Origin: Acarospora socialis
Taxonomy: Eukaryota > Ascomycota > Lecanoromycetes > Acarosporales > Acarosporaceae
DNA: 64,000 bases
Direction: 5' to 3'
NCBI GenBank assembly: GCA_025617375.2
Contig: JAMYGW020000014.1
Location: 124,001-188,000, forward strand
Shown: piece by piece, positions 11,940 to 24,181 of the stretch
Numbering within the stretch: the stretch's first letter is position 1
Layout: each line of letters begins with the position of its first letter
The notes under the pieces: generated by a model
The model's database searches: none
What the model was told of the DNA's origin: nothing
What the model saw: only the letters and a program-made list of their open reading frames with translations
Translations under genes and position numbers: made by a program

Positions 11940-14900
11940 ACCAGATCGTCCTGGAATGAAGGCTTGGGGATGGCAGCATGTCAGTAGAGCCCGTTAACTC
12001 CTTCTTGATGGTAAAGGTTGGGCCATTCGCGGGATACAGCTTGTTCATTTCCGAAAGGGGAATTCTATGGTTGTCCTGTTCGAAACCTAGGACATCTATT
12101 CTGTCGGCAGAGAAGTGAAACTACTCTGCGTTTAGAGCAAGTCTGGTCGACATTAACGATGGGAACAGCGATAGTGCGGGTACTTCACTAGTGTCTCAAA
12201 GGTGGTGGTTTCCCCTCACTTCGTCGTCCAGAGATTGCTAGAACATGAGATGCGCTCAGTCTATATCAGACAATGCAGGTTCCGGGCTTGGTGATAGAAT
12301 CTTCTTTGTGACGTTGTCCTTATCTAGAGTGGGTAGCTGGCGCCCCAGCCAGACATTGTCCCAACCGCAGACAACAAAATTGGCCCATGAGGGAGTGCAG
12401 TCTTGTAAGCATGTGTTCGGTACAATAGGACTATCCAGGATCCATCAAATGCACCTGAATGCCGGAGAAGCCTTGCGTGTGGTTGTGTAACTCGTTGGCG
12501 AATCCGCCCATTCGGCGCATAGGACAGTCGGATTTTGATGTTTGCGTCGTGTTGGGACAAACACATCAACCATATGCAGCTTTCCACTATGTTTCGTAAA
12601 GATTCCGTTCTGACGCTCCACAGGCTCTCGCTTTCTAACAGTGGTGCCACAATGCTTCGATGGTATCCGAGCTTCTCGCTGCTTAAAGGTGAGGCTTGGC
12701 GGTCGTGGGATTCACACTCCGGTAGGTAGGAATTTTGTGCTCCGCCAAATCAACCCGGCATGTAAGAAGGTGGTCCACAAACAAATCTTTCACGAGTGCA
12801 GAAGCCGTATCACGATCGCTCTCTTGGCTTGAGTGTCAGCCAGCGGCCCTATCGAATTAGAATGCCGTTGAGCGGTTCAATGAACTCTAGACTACCGGTC
12901 ATAAGCACATCCCCCGTGGTTGCTTGGAAGTCGGCGCTCTGTCGGGTACCGTAGTCGTTTGACTCCGAGGTCGTTTCCACTTCAGTACATTCTCACTTAG
13001 CACACTTCCACTTGATGCTGTATCTGTGGTTGACCACTGCTCCGAATAACATCCAACTGCTCCTCCTCATGATGAGTCACCTCGTTCGCGTTCACCTCCC
13101 TAATTCTATTCATGCCTTACAGTTCATTACGGGATCGTTGTTGGTAACACGAGCCCTTCCTTCTTTCGATGGCTAAGGCATGTCTGCTGTATAAATATCG
13201 TATTTCGTTGCGGCATTCGATCCTGTTTATGACCTTGTGTTATGGCAGGTAGTCGCATACAAAGGCTATTCGTGGTTCGGGATAGTGGGATGGAATGGGC
13301 CTCATCTACCTCATGTCACTCTCTGCGGCGTTGGTTTCGGCTGCGTGGTCCAGGTGGCAAACTCCCTCTGATTGCTCGCATCATCTTGAGTACGCGGTCC
13401 GCTCATAAGCCCCCTGCCTCCTTGAACTACACTGTCTCCGTTGTTGATCCTGCATCTCTTTCCCAGACACCACTCGCGTCTCCGCATCCTGGTCGGTGTG
13501 TCGCGTTAGTAGGGTCCAGGTCCCTAGAACGTGAGCTGTTCGAATGTGCTTCGTTCTCCAAACCGGTTTTCTCCTCCCCGTCCTCTACTGTCTCTTTCTC
13601 TACTTGCTTGATAATCTCTTTTAAAACCTTCTCTGTGCGCAAGTCCCGGTGGCTCTCGATGTGTAGAAGCACGTTCTCATCAACTCGCATGCGGCTTGAG
13701 TTAACACCTTCACTAGATGATAGGATAGCCACTTCCATGATAGAGACTGGGATGGTTGTATTCCTAAGGCGGCCCGCTGCGGTCCGTAGCGGTTAATCTA
13801 ACCCTGCTCGGCAGCCTCGGTGCTCTGGTCATTGCCGGACCATTTGCACTAGGGCTCTTGGGTACGGGCCTCCCATTATTGAACCCTATCTTTCCAGCAC
13901 TCCTCCTATCAGCAATGGCGTAAAGCTTCCTCGGAGTCCCAGCCATCGTGCATGTATCCCCGGAAAAGCTTTCGTTGATCGTTCAATCCCAGGTCCTCCC
14001 ACCCCTCGATTGTCTGGCGATGACTCGAGAACCGATATCGTGCCGCTCCCGCCAATGCGGCCATTGCTGCTTGTGGGGGCGGTCCGTCGCTTCCTACCAT
14101 GTCCCCCACTCTCTACTGATAGTGCATATTCGCCTGGTGGCTCTTTCCTGACTTTCGCTGGATCTGCTGCGGGAGCCGGTGGGTTAGGCATAAGGTGCTT
14201 CGATGACCGAATTGGCAGCAAGGTAAACAGACGATATCAACCGTAGCTGGGGCAGATATCATGCTCCCTGTGGCCGTGAGGGGCAAGTTCATCCAGTACT
14301 TCTCCCGAAACTGTACGAGCTGGCAACCTGATCCTGGTACGTGAAGCTATGATGCGTAGCCGGAGCTCATCCATCGAGCTTTAGATCAGACGAACCTTCC
14401 ACTGACAGGTGTCATGCTATGCGTCTGTGCCTTTCGAAGTGGTGCCTGCTCCTCGACCACTTGAACCATGCAAGGTTCCAGACTTGGATCTCGATATCTG
14501 TCCTCTTTCTTTTCTTGTTCGGCTTGAATCCTCTTCCATCCCACTCGACGTCTATTGCTGCTTCGAGAATCTAACCCTTGTTCTTCCCTAACATCCCTTC
14601 CACAACTCTTATGGTCATCTCGCTAGTCAGATTGTTTCCGATTCCGGGTTGGAATGTCTCATGTAAGTTTGCGGCGGATCTCCACGGCACCTTCAACGAA
14701 GTTGTTCAAGATCGAGCTCGCTGCTTCAGATTCGATATGTCGCTTCAGGCCGATATCTCCCTGATTTTCGCTTCTTCCGCTCTCGAGACCTCCCGACAAC
14801 TCTGTACAAGCATTTCAAACTGCACGATGCTGCTTCATCATCCAGTTGTGAGCAAATCGTGTTGTGTCCGACCGTAGGATATATGCCTCGGGTTCATCTT

Positions 14901-15620
14901 TTAGGTCGGCACCATCTGGCTCAATTCCTCCAATCGAGCGTTCGATGGTCATGGATGCATGGTCAACCATCTGGTTTGTCTCAACATCATCGCTCTTCAC
15001 TCCGGTGAGGTACAAAATCCGGAATTTCAGCATGATTGTGGCTTGTGTCATGGCCGGTGATGTTGTTCGTTGCGTATACTGGTGTTCGGGGTGATGGTCT
15101 TTACGGAACGCGGGTGGTATCCCAGTTGAGGGGACCGATGTCGTTGATTTCCTTGCTGAGGCTTATCGGGGCTTGTAGACTTGATTGTGGGACCGACGGA
15201 AATCGTGTTCACTCCAGTCGTGGATGTACTCTGTCTGAACGAAGTTGCTGGACCAATAAGTCCCAACTGTACCAGGATAGATTTTGGCAGGGTTGTTGAT
15301 CGTCTGAGGAATACTGGTTGGTTATGCCATTTACATTGAGCGGCCTTGCGGCTGATCTCCCAGTACAGTTGTTCCTCCCTCCCCGAGTGGCTGCCTGCCG
15401 CAATCTCCCACAACCTGCTTTGTTTGGTGGCTAGTCCTTTGCAAACCGACTGTCCTTGAGATCTCTTATCTCGAGGAGGAATTGGCGTATGGTTTTTCCC
15501 TTGGATGCACATCCACCGGCTTCTCTGCTGATCGCTGCTGTGTTGGTAGGAAAGGGTTCTGCAGCAGCAGAGGTATGTGTTGGAGCTAGAAGCTACTGTG
15601 TCTTTGCTGTCACAAGACTT
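11940..15620 (-). mobile_element. Old reverse-transcriptase-bearing retroelement, badly broken
   Basis: On the minus strand, the part around 11.98-12.85 kb gives pieces typical of the start of a Ty3/gypsy-like reverse transcriptase and of its thumb region (a FHFSADRIDVLGFE-like stretch near 12.1 kb). Charged, coding-like frames at 13.4-15.5 kb lie where a gag would be expected on this strand. I see no RNase H or integrase to the left, so the element is probably truncated after the RT. No end repeats were recognised, although an AT-rich stretch with repeated tatataagg words at 16.05-16.11 kb could belong to an LTR. It is heavily broken, with many breaks, and looks old. The class is uncertain within LTR elements. 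Confidence 0.45.
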
Positions 15621-15629
15621 GTAGGAGAT

Positions 15630-17190
15630 GTCCGAGTATTGGTATAGTTCCTGAATAGTGTATCTTCGACATCTCCTTATATCCGAAGGTTTTTACTGTT
15701 ATCCCCCGCTTAGTGCGAAGACAACAGCGATATACAACCTCTGGTCCTAGGACGAGTTAGATGTTGAGCTTGACAGCTAAGAAACGAGCCCAAGGGCAAC
15801 AGAAAAGCACCTACCCAAAGACACATAGGCATTCTGTATGATCGTATCAGATGCCCTAGGGTCAGAGAGGAGGACTACCGAATTGAAACTTCGTACCACA
15901 CACGCAATGCTCGGAACGCTGTAAGTTTTCCTCGCCTGTATTGCTAGGCGAGGAAAGCCGACAGGCGTCTAACTTACCAACATTGTGACCATATACAATA
16001 CTTGTACTATACCTACTAGAATTAAGGCCCTTTCTACGCAGGAAGGAAAGAATTGCTTATATAAGGATAAGAAGTCCTATATATAAGGAAGTGCTCATAT
16101 AAGGGACTGCCCATATCTAACACGTCAGTCTCTTTTGCTCCGGACTTTCGGCCCTCCGCGGGGGACTGTGGAAGTGGGAATTTCTCTGAAGTACTCGGGG
16201 TGAAATTTACATATGTCATGAAGATCAGTGCTTCAAAGCTGTCTGCTGCTAGATGATGTGGCTCCGTATCGCCGCGGATAACTGGCCAAAGGTTTCTTTA
16301 CCCAACTCGTTACGCGCGCGGCGCTCCGAGCCTGGTGTCACCTCAGTTGCGATGACCGGCGTCGTCGTCGCACAAGCTCACCTCTGAACGGAATCGGGGC
16401 CAATAAGTCTCCACACTTGGCTGCAAATGTCTTCGCATATTCTGCGACAACTTCTACCCTCCGGCTTGGTAAGTTATAATCCGGAGCTCTCTCTGCGCCC
16501 GAGTCCCCGTATTTACTTTCTCTCGGCAATTCCCGTCTCCATCTTCCCTCTCTCATTTGCACTTCTATCGGTGGTAGTCATGCTCATTATACCAACTCCA
16601 AGCGTGACCGGCATGAAAGCTGTCGTTGCAGCCTGCACGAGCCCACTTAAGATCCAGGAGGCGCTCTTTGGATGGTAGATTATGCCTTGGATAATGAGTC
16701 CGATTTGAAGAAGATATCAACGTGTCCGCCAACCGCCTGTTGGAGGCCCAAGACGAGACTGGGAAGCTCGGTGCGAAATAGACGCACCGTGGCTTGGCAG
16801 ACACAAGGATGGTGTTGCAGGCTTTGAACATGAAGTCACGGGAGCGATACCAATCCCTCTACTCTCCCTTCCCCGTAGCAGATGTCCCCTCCACCCAACC
16901 CCCACAACACTGTCAGCCTCCAAAGTCTCTGACCAGTCGCCGCTGACTTGTTTCTGTACTATAGTACCCGGTCTTATATCAATAGTGTGCCCCCGTATGA
17001 AACAACTGGGTGAAGCTCAAGAACTGTGACGTCGCGGCGTTTCAGCGAATCTCGACTGGAATCAAATTCTCGGTCAAAAAGTCATTCTTGAGGTACTACG
17101 ACTGGAAACGACGTAGTTGATGTGCGGGCAGCTTCTCGAGAAGGAGCCATGTCGGTTATGATCAAATGGGCTTGGAGAGCTCTGCTTGCG
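15630..17190. other. No supported gene; hairpin and AT-rich patch
   Basis: A perfect 11-bp inverted repeat (tttcctcgcct / aggcgaggaaa) lies at 15927-15937 and 15946-15956, nested in weaker outer arms (gtaagtt at 15921, aacttac at 15971). Positions 16050-16110 carry three copies of a (ta)tataagg word. The rest shows only short frames without motifs. Confidence 0.45.
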
Positions 17191-17198
17191 CCGTGATC

Positions 17199-17842
17199 TT
17201 AATCATCCCAAGCGATTCGGACGGGCAACGGACTTTGACACATGGTCATCAGCTCCCCCGGCTCCCTCCACGCCGCCTCCACGTTCGCCCTCTCGTGCAT
17301 GGTGAGCCGCAGTTCCGCGAACATACGGTCCCTCGCCCTGGCGCCCTCCCCGTGAGGGACTCCTTGGAGCCCCTCGTCGCCTTCATGGCGTTCATCGTCT
17401 TTGCCATGGAGGAGAGGGTGGCGACGCGGGTTTGTAGCGGGCCGTCTGCCACGGTATCTGGTCAGTAAATACATTGAGGAGGGTTTCATTTGACTGAATG
17501 TTACTTACTGTCGTTGGCCAGGTGGACCCTGGCGACCCCCAGCTTATGGTTGGCATCGCTGTTGAAACCTTGGAGAGCGTCGATGACGAAGACCTTACTA
17601 ACCAGGCAACGGTTGATGAAAGCGGTGACGACGAAGTGACGGGTACGGATGTCGTTGAGGAGGTTAAGTGGAGTGTTGGATACGGCTAGCTCCGCCAACG
17701 TGTTCAGGAACGGGAAGTTTCGAGTCGCGAGTGACGTTTGGGATATTTGCATATTTACAGGCCCACGATTCAGTGAGGCTGAAGATGTACTGAATTCCCA
17801 TATAATCGATCTCTCGAGATGCGGTGCTCCTTGGTGCCACAA
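17199..17842 (-). CDS. Unassigned protein, two exons, possibly with a frame change
   Basis: The minus strand has an open stretch (FLNTLAELAVSNTPLNLLND, about 17655-17715) ending in HLAND, followed by a convincing intron: GTAAGTAAC donor near 17512, TTTACTGAC branch and CAG acceptor near 17460, about 53 nt. Splicing continues the reading as TVADGPLQTRVATLSSMAKT (about 17405-17460). Further on, ARARDRMFAELRLTMHERAN (about 17270-17335) lies one frame off and runs to a stop at 17199, so either a one-base change or a second splice is needed near 17345. I do not recognise the family, and the start is not defined. The case rests on the intron signals and a coding-like composition. Confidence 0.35.
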
Positions 17843-17849
17843 GCCCGGG

Positions 17850-19695
17850 TTGAATTGAACTCGTTTCGTGTTGCACGTGGGACGGACTCACATCCAACTA
17901 TCACCGGTGCGGACCAGGCGGAGGTTGAGCTTAAGGAATTGGTCGGATTAGCCCACAGCAGCACACAGGCCGGGGGAATCTGGAGGATGTGGGGTACGGG
18001 CGGCTTTATCAGCTGAACCGAGTCGTGGAGTTGCGGGTGGAGCATGCAGGCTTGGTGAAGGCTTTGGACGACTGCGACAGCACTCTGGATCTCGATCGTG
18101 CAGTTGCGCCGGGAGGAAAGAGGCTTAACCTTCTTGGGATCTCGCTCCGGTGGAATACCTGATCGTTGACCGCAACTAGCTGGCTTGCAATCTGTTCCTT
18201 CCGGTGACCGACGAATCGTTCCCCGACATAATGCGGACAATGTTGCGACTCTGCTCGCCAAACGAACTCGACTGCCACCGAACGGGACAACAACCCTCTC
18301 ATTACAACAACAGCATCGGCGCTAGCCTGTGGTAGCCTCTCAAGTTTGACGGCCTCGTCCGACCAACCCAGCCATCCGTCAGCGCGGCAAGGCTGGGCGC
18401 CTCGGCGGTGCTATCAAGCCGCCACGGTCACTGAAGTTGCCATCCCACCTACTGTAGCACAACCACAGAAGCGGCTCCACATCACGACAAAGAAATCTTG
18501 TTACTGACGGGACGAATGGATGACAGTCTAGTCTAGACACCCCTCTGAAAGCAACATGCTCGAGATGGCTGGCTGGTCGTAGTCCTTGTTGACATCGACA
18601 ACTCGTCCGTCATCTAGATGACATTACGTTCTCGCGGGGTTTCTCAAGACATCCGAAGAACATTGCCTGGACTTGGGTACCCCAACTTTGCCACCTGACC
18701 ACCCTTTCGCTCTACCCCTATTCGTATGCAGACCCCAAGCGGCCGCTCCAACCGCCAATCCATTCTTTTCAAAGCATTAGTGCCACGATTGGAGGTGGCA
18801 GCCATCCTCGTTGGCATGATGTGTCTCATGACAGCGAGGAGATGACATCAGCAGTGTGTGCGCAACGGAAGCAGAGCGGAAACGGGCAGTGGTAAGGCAT
18901 CGGTTTAGAGTTCAACCAGCGGAGTAACAACAGCAAGGACGGTCCCTGAGCGTCGCTCAACGGAAAAGGGTGGTGGTGCGGTTAAGGTGTGCGATGGAGG
19001 TGTTAACCATAGGGCAGAGGGGCCGGTGCTGGATGATGAGAACTGGGAGTGTGCCAGGAGGTGTAGTAGCACATCGTGGTATCTGCTAGGGAACGGGCGC
19101 TATGCTCACGATGACGGCGGCCTCTTAAAACGGATCAGCTCTTTAGTGTCATTGACCGTGAAGGGGCAGCGGGGCGGCGGGTGGATTGTGGTCCTGTATG
19201 TCATTGTCTGGCACAACCGTCTCGGTCCATTTTCGACAAAGTACCACTACCCAATGAAGGTGGCGTGCTATTGACACGATCAGCGGCAGCCAACCGTACA
19301 TTTAGGTGGCTCAGCAGCCTCAGCACTATCGCCTGGAGTCTACTGGCAGCTGAGGGCCCAGTTCACTCTGCCATAGGAGATAATTGTGGACCTAACCGTT
19401 TGCCCGATTATTTCGGGACCAACCCTATTCGAGTGCCCAACTATCACACGTTTAGGCGAGTCGTGATACGGGTCATCGATCGCTGGTCTGTTCATCTAAA
19501 CGATGATTTAACTTTCTAATATTCTGCAGAGGTATAGAGAACAAGCAGTGGCTAACTCGCACGCGAAATGATTTCGAAAGGCCATACAAGAAGAAATCTG
19601 CATGCCGCTCTGCAAGTCCTTGCACTATCGCAAGGAGAAATAAGCTATCAATCTAAAATCCGCATCGAATCCAACCCTAGAACTCAGCAGCACAC
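17850..19695. other. No supported gene
   Basis: There are several short frames on both strands. A plus-strand piece at about 18005-18160 (VELRVEHAGLVKALDDCDST) looks coding but has no clear exon partners. No motif was recognised. Confidence 0.4.
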
Positions 19696-19700
19696 GACTT

Positions 19701-20563
19701 CTATCTTCGTTTTGTGGCGTGCTCGTCGATTGGGGTATAGGACACGCCCATCGTGGCATTGATGGCGGTGGGAAGAGGACGTTGGCGAGGGAAAGGGGTC
19801 GGTGGCCGATCCTTCACGGATCGGTAGAAGGTATCAGAAGCCGGCTTGGACGAGGAACTGCCGTTGGTGTGGAAGGGATGTTGGTGAGGGAAAGGGGTCG
19901 GTGGCCGATCCTTCACGGATCGGTAGGAGGTATCAGAAGCCGGCTTGGACGAGGAACTGCCGTTGGTGTGGAAGGGATGTTGGCGAGGAAAAGGGGTCGG
20001 TGGCCGATCCTTCACGGATCGGTAGGAAGTATCAGAAGCCGGCTTGGACGAGGAACTGCCGTTGGTGTGGAAGGGATGTTGGCGAGGAAAAGGGGTAGGC
20101 GGCCGATCCTTTACGGATCGGTAGGAGGTATCAGAAGCCGGCTTGGACGAGGAACTGTCGTTGGTGTGGAAGGGATGTTGGCGAGGAAAAGGGGTAGGCG
20201 GCCGATCCTTCACGGATCGGTAGGAGGTATCAGAAGCCGGCTTGGACGAGGAACTGTCGTTGGTGTGGAAGGAATGTTGGCGAGGAAAAGGGGTAGGCGG
20301 CCGATCCTTTACGGATCGGTAGGAGGTATCAGAAGCCGGCTTGGACGAGGAACTGCCGTTGGTGTGGAAGGGATGTTGGCGAGGACAAGGTGTCGGAAGC
20401 CTCTGCCGAACAGATCGGTAGCTCATCTTCTCGGAGATGACCGGCCTACCATCAGGTTCGTGAAAGCGGACGTATGCTTGTTGAGTGGAGGCTTATACTA
20501 CATTAGCTGCTATGGAATTCAAAGAATGAGCTACTTACCAGCGGTGTTTCTTGGATGCTTCAT
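19701..20563 (-). CDS. Tandem-repeat protein of 33-residue units, 271 aa, two exons
   Basis: Exon 1 (20563-20539) begins MKHPRNTA. The intron (20538-20492, 47 nt) has a GTAAGT donor, a GCTAATG branch and a TATAAG acceptor. Exon 2 (20491-19701) continues in frame as ASTQQAYVRFHEPDGRPVIS and then the repeats. The spliced length is 816 nt, exactly 271 codons plus stop. About six copies of a unit like YRSVKDRPPTPFPRQHPFHT, followed by a Ser-rich linker (NGSSSSKPASDTS), fill most of the protein; the tail is SYTPIDEHATKRR. It is basic, Pro/Ser-rich and probably disordered, with no signal peptide or membrane segment. The opposite strand is also open, but differences between repeat units are silent on the minus strand about half the time (five of nine) and mostly change the residue on the plus strand (about eight of ten). 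I recognise no family; function unknown. Confidence 0.62.
19806..20395. repeat. 99-bp tandem array, about six units
   Basis: Units begin at 19806, 19905, 20004, 20103, 20202 and 20301, exactly 99 bp apart, each starting ccgatccttYacggatcggt. Units differ at only a few sites each, so the array is young or kept alike by exchange. The period is a multiple of three, so every frame without a stop stays open through it. Each unit start holds the palindrome-like ccgatccttYacggatcgg. Confidence 0.93.
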
Positions 20564-20569
20564 GACTGC

Positions 20570-23500
20570 ACATGGGGATCTTGGTCAACTTGCTTAAGGT
20601 ATATAGCACTGATCGAGATATAACTGTGATTGTTTCTTATGTTGTTGCATTTTAGAGGACCACAGCTGCCTTTATATACATTTGCAGAATTACTGTGCGA
20701 AGTAGGAAATGCTCCCCCCGTACGTACAGAGCGCGGCGCGGACGAGAATCCGAAACACTTTGAAGCACCGGGCACATCAGATCCGCAGACCAGATTATGC
20801 AAGGAACCAACAGTCAGCTGAGGAAGCAGCTGCAGGGTCCCCAGGTTCAGACGCAATCACAGTCCAATTACGCAAGGGGGAAGTCATGCGCAACAATACC
20901 CAAGTCACTCCGTCATCACGTATTGTTGCAGCAAAAGTCGTCGACTGAGAATATCGTCTAAGTCTGGCCAGATTACTGAAGTACTCGATATCCTGCCGAG
21001 AACTAAGCCGTGGCAGGCTCTCTCGGACGCAAGGAGGGAAACCGATAAGCATCAAACCCCCGGAACCTACCTTGGTGGCTGCAGGCCCTTTTATTGAGAG
21101 GACCGTTGATCTTGGCTATGAACCAATATCGGATCAAGGGCAGTTGGGTCGAGGAGATCCGGAACGGCTTGGGTCTTATGTTACCTTTGGCTATACCACT
21201 ATCCCAAAGCTCTTGTTTAGATCATACCGATTGAGAAAGGTACGAAAGTACCAAGAAAAAGACGCTCCATAAACATCAAGGCGGGAAATCAAACCGTCGA
21301 GCATGCCCATACGCCAGCAGTACTACTCTCTAACCGGCTATGGCAATGCGAGCGAAACTGAAATCGCACGGGGCTTGGACCCAATACGACTGAGCAAGGA
21401 GAACTTGGGATTGCTGACGCGACCTCCCGTTTCAGTCACAGGTCTCCCATCTTGCCACAATCACAATAAGGGGAATCGCCTGTCTCAATAGCAAGCTGCA
21501 ACAACTGACTCAGAGGATCGGTTCATCGAGCCCTCACAGTCTGGAAAATCCCTCCAACTCCCTCACTCCAAGGCCCCTTGTTCCATAACGACACCACCTG
21601 CGGTGATTCCTAGTTGGTGAGTGTGGACGACGAGTATAGTCAAGCGAGTGACGCTCCATGTTGCCCATCTGGCATTCTCCAAGCCGATTGACGGGTTCGA
21701 CTTCGGCCAGTTTGATCGCTCCCATCCAGTCGTGCCGCGTATAACCCTAATGTCAGTCTTTTATCCTCCAACAGTGAAACACATTTTGTTGTAGGGCCAT
21801 TTTCTGGCGGCATACAAATTCCATATCCGTGTCTGGAAAGCGAAGCTCAAGTGAGCTAGACTATCACGGCGCTCGGGTTTCGAACCGAACCGCCATCATA
21901 CGCATCCCTCACTGCTGCACAAACGTTCGCATGGTGCCATCGGCTGCCGGTTGAGGGATGGAGGAGAAGGTGGTGCTGAACATCTTTGCTGGAGGAACCG
22001 TGGTTCTATATGGTGGCGGTTCGGCCCTGAGTGGTTCTGTTGACGGTCCAAGGGTATGTCAGAATGCTAGCCCTGGCAGACGACAGAACCCGGAGTTATT
22101 GTGAGAACAGAGTCACTTTCGATTGCTTGGCACTGACCACCAGATCGTCGAGTCTTGGGGGAGAACATCCTGTTGTCGCGAGATTCTCGTAATGTTCGCC
22201 GGGAAGTCACGGTGTTGTCGCCACGATCCGTGCTTACTCCTCGAAGCTTGCAATAACCCCGTCCACCACACTGTTGCGGACTAATCAGAATCTTGTATTT
22301 GGGGGACATTGCCAAGTGTCAACTGAATTGCGCCACTGCTTCCACAAGAATGTGCACTTGCTCGTTCGACGGAGTAGCTCGACTATCAGTAAACCAACGA
22401 CATCAACTAGTAACTCACCCTACGACAAAGCTGTGCCTACCGAAAAAGAAGACTTTGACAGAGGAGAACTTGACGAGAATAAGAGAGTGTATAGGTTTAC
22501 GAACGGGAAGACTGCCCAGACTTGTTTCGTAAGTTTATCCTAGTGCTCAATAGTGGACGTCTAGCCATTTCTTTCGATCGATTCGGGAGACTTGATTATC
22601 TCCCCCCACACAACATCTAAGAGGGTGCCGACGCAGCAACGAGAGACGACGCAGCGAACGGAATGACCGCCAGTCACCAATAGTAAGGAGTTGAGCAGAT
22701 CCCGCGGGCGAAAGTCGGCGTATCAGGGAGTCCATACAATGGCCATTCCAAAGCCGAGCTTCGGGGACATGCGCATAATCGTCGAGGCCAATATTCGAAG
22801 GCGTATTGGAGGCCGTACCAACGAGAGGCCACGTTCATCTCGGCGCCCTCACACCAACCACCGCGCCCTTCCTTTCCTTCACCACGCGAAGACACCGCGA
22901 CACCCTCCTGGAGGCGACAAAGATCCACCTTGGAGACACGACACCTCGCCGGGTCGGCATTGCCATGTTGCTCTTTGCAGGGCTCTGGAGGGTTAGCGGC
23001 TAATGTTGGGGCATAATACCCTTGGCCCTTGCTCGCCCCATGGCGCTGGGCGGCTTCCGTCCGGGAGTCCTCCCGATGGTCCTTCCTTCATGGTCTCGCT
23101 ACGCCGTCTTTTTGAATCAACCACTCGTCGAGATTCCTGGTTCCTCCGATCGTCAGCAAGCGTTGCTGATTGCAGAGTGTACTTGCATTGGCATCCAGAC
23201 GGGAGGTTGTGGTTGGACATGTTGTGGGAGGCCAAGACTTGACTTTCACAAGCAGTTGCAGTTCTATCAAAGGTTTCCTGACCACTCTTGTAACTAATGT
23301 ACATGGGTGTATGGTTACACAAATCTGAACTCTAAAGCGGAGTGAATGAGGGTCTTTGGATATCAGAGACTCCTTCTGCACTGGCTCGTCAATGTAAGCA
23401 GTTGATAGATACACTACTGAGAATTGCCTTGCTACCGTTAACTATTCTCCGGAACGCCCGATCTTGAGCGCGTTGTTGTCTGACGTTTGTATTCGCCGCA

Positions 23501-24175
23501 TTCACCGGACCTTGGGTAAGCCACGCAACGTGACAGCTGCCCTCGTCTGCTCGCGTCACCAGCCAACTCCCTCGTATAATTCACTGAAAGGGCTGGCTGC
23601 GGAGGTGACAGTCTCTGCGCGGGAGGCTTGAGCGGCATGCGGTTTTGGCGGGGCATTTGCGGGGTCGGTCAAGGCTTTTGCAGGGCAATTCCAAGGAGAG
23701 TCATGCCGGGATAGCGCTTGTTGGATATATTGCTCAGGCAACACCGTCTCCTTCGGGGTAGATGTTCGTGAAGCATTTCAAATCGGGCTTCTCTTTGGTC
23801 GTAACGGCTCTCTTGTGATTGTGAGGTTGACTTTCGGAAGTCGTGAGCTCAGAGATCGTGCTGAGAGAGATATTAGGCCAGAGCCTCTGAGTTGGTAAGA
23901 CCTTCGCGACTAAAGGTTCTGGGTTGTTGATTGCATCTAGTGACCCTGTAAGCATGGGTCTCACGTCAAGCAATATGATGATGGAGTCCCGACCTTCTTT
24001 CGTGGTACCAAAGTCAAATGATCCGCCTCGTCTTTACCTTCGTCCGCTTATTGTATACACCCTGCAATTGCGATGCCAACCCCGATACCCCATAATCTTA
24101 ACTAGCAGCGACAACTAGCAACGCCACCTAATTTTACATAATAATCAAAGAGACTGCTGCTACCCCTGATGCCCG
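20570..24175. other. No supported gene
   Basis: Only short frames occur on both strands. Coding-like pieces at 22691-22996 (+) and 23556-23973 (-) have neither a clear start nor a family. I see no repeats or RNA genes. Confidence 0.4.
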
Positions 24176-24181
24176 TAGACA

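Noticed and set aside
13242-13796. 184-codon plus-strand frame
   Set aside because: Low-complexity Ser-rich translation opposite a more coding-like charged minus frame, inside a retroelement fossil.
19719-20597. 292-codon plus-strand open frame through the 99-bp array
   Set aside because: Open only because the repeat period is a multiple of three. Variable sites between units are nearly all residue-changing in this frame, whereas the minus frame shows many silent ones and a valid intron.
21870-21930. Possible minus-strand tRNA T-arm (ggttcgaaaccc)
   Set aside because: Stem pairing fails and no anticodon arm is found next to it.
23438-23973. Series of minus-strand pieces resembling a small secreted protein
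   Set aside because: The pieces are too weak to name a family, and start and end are not defined.
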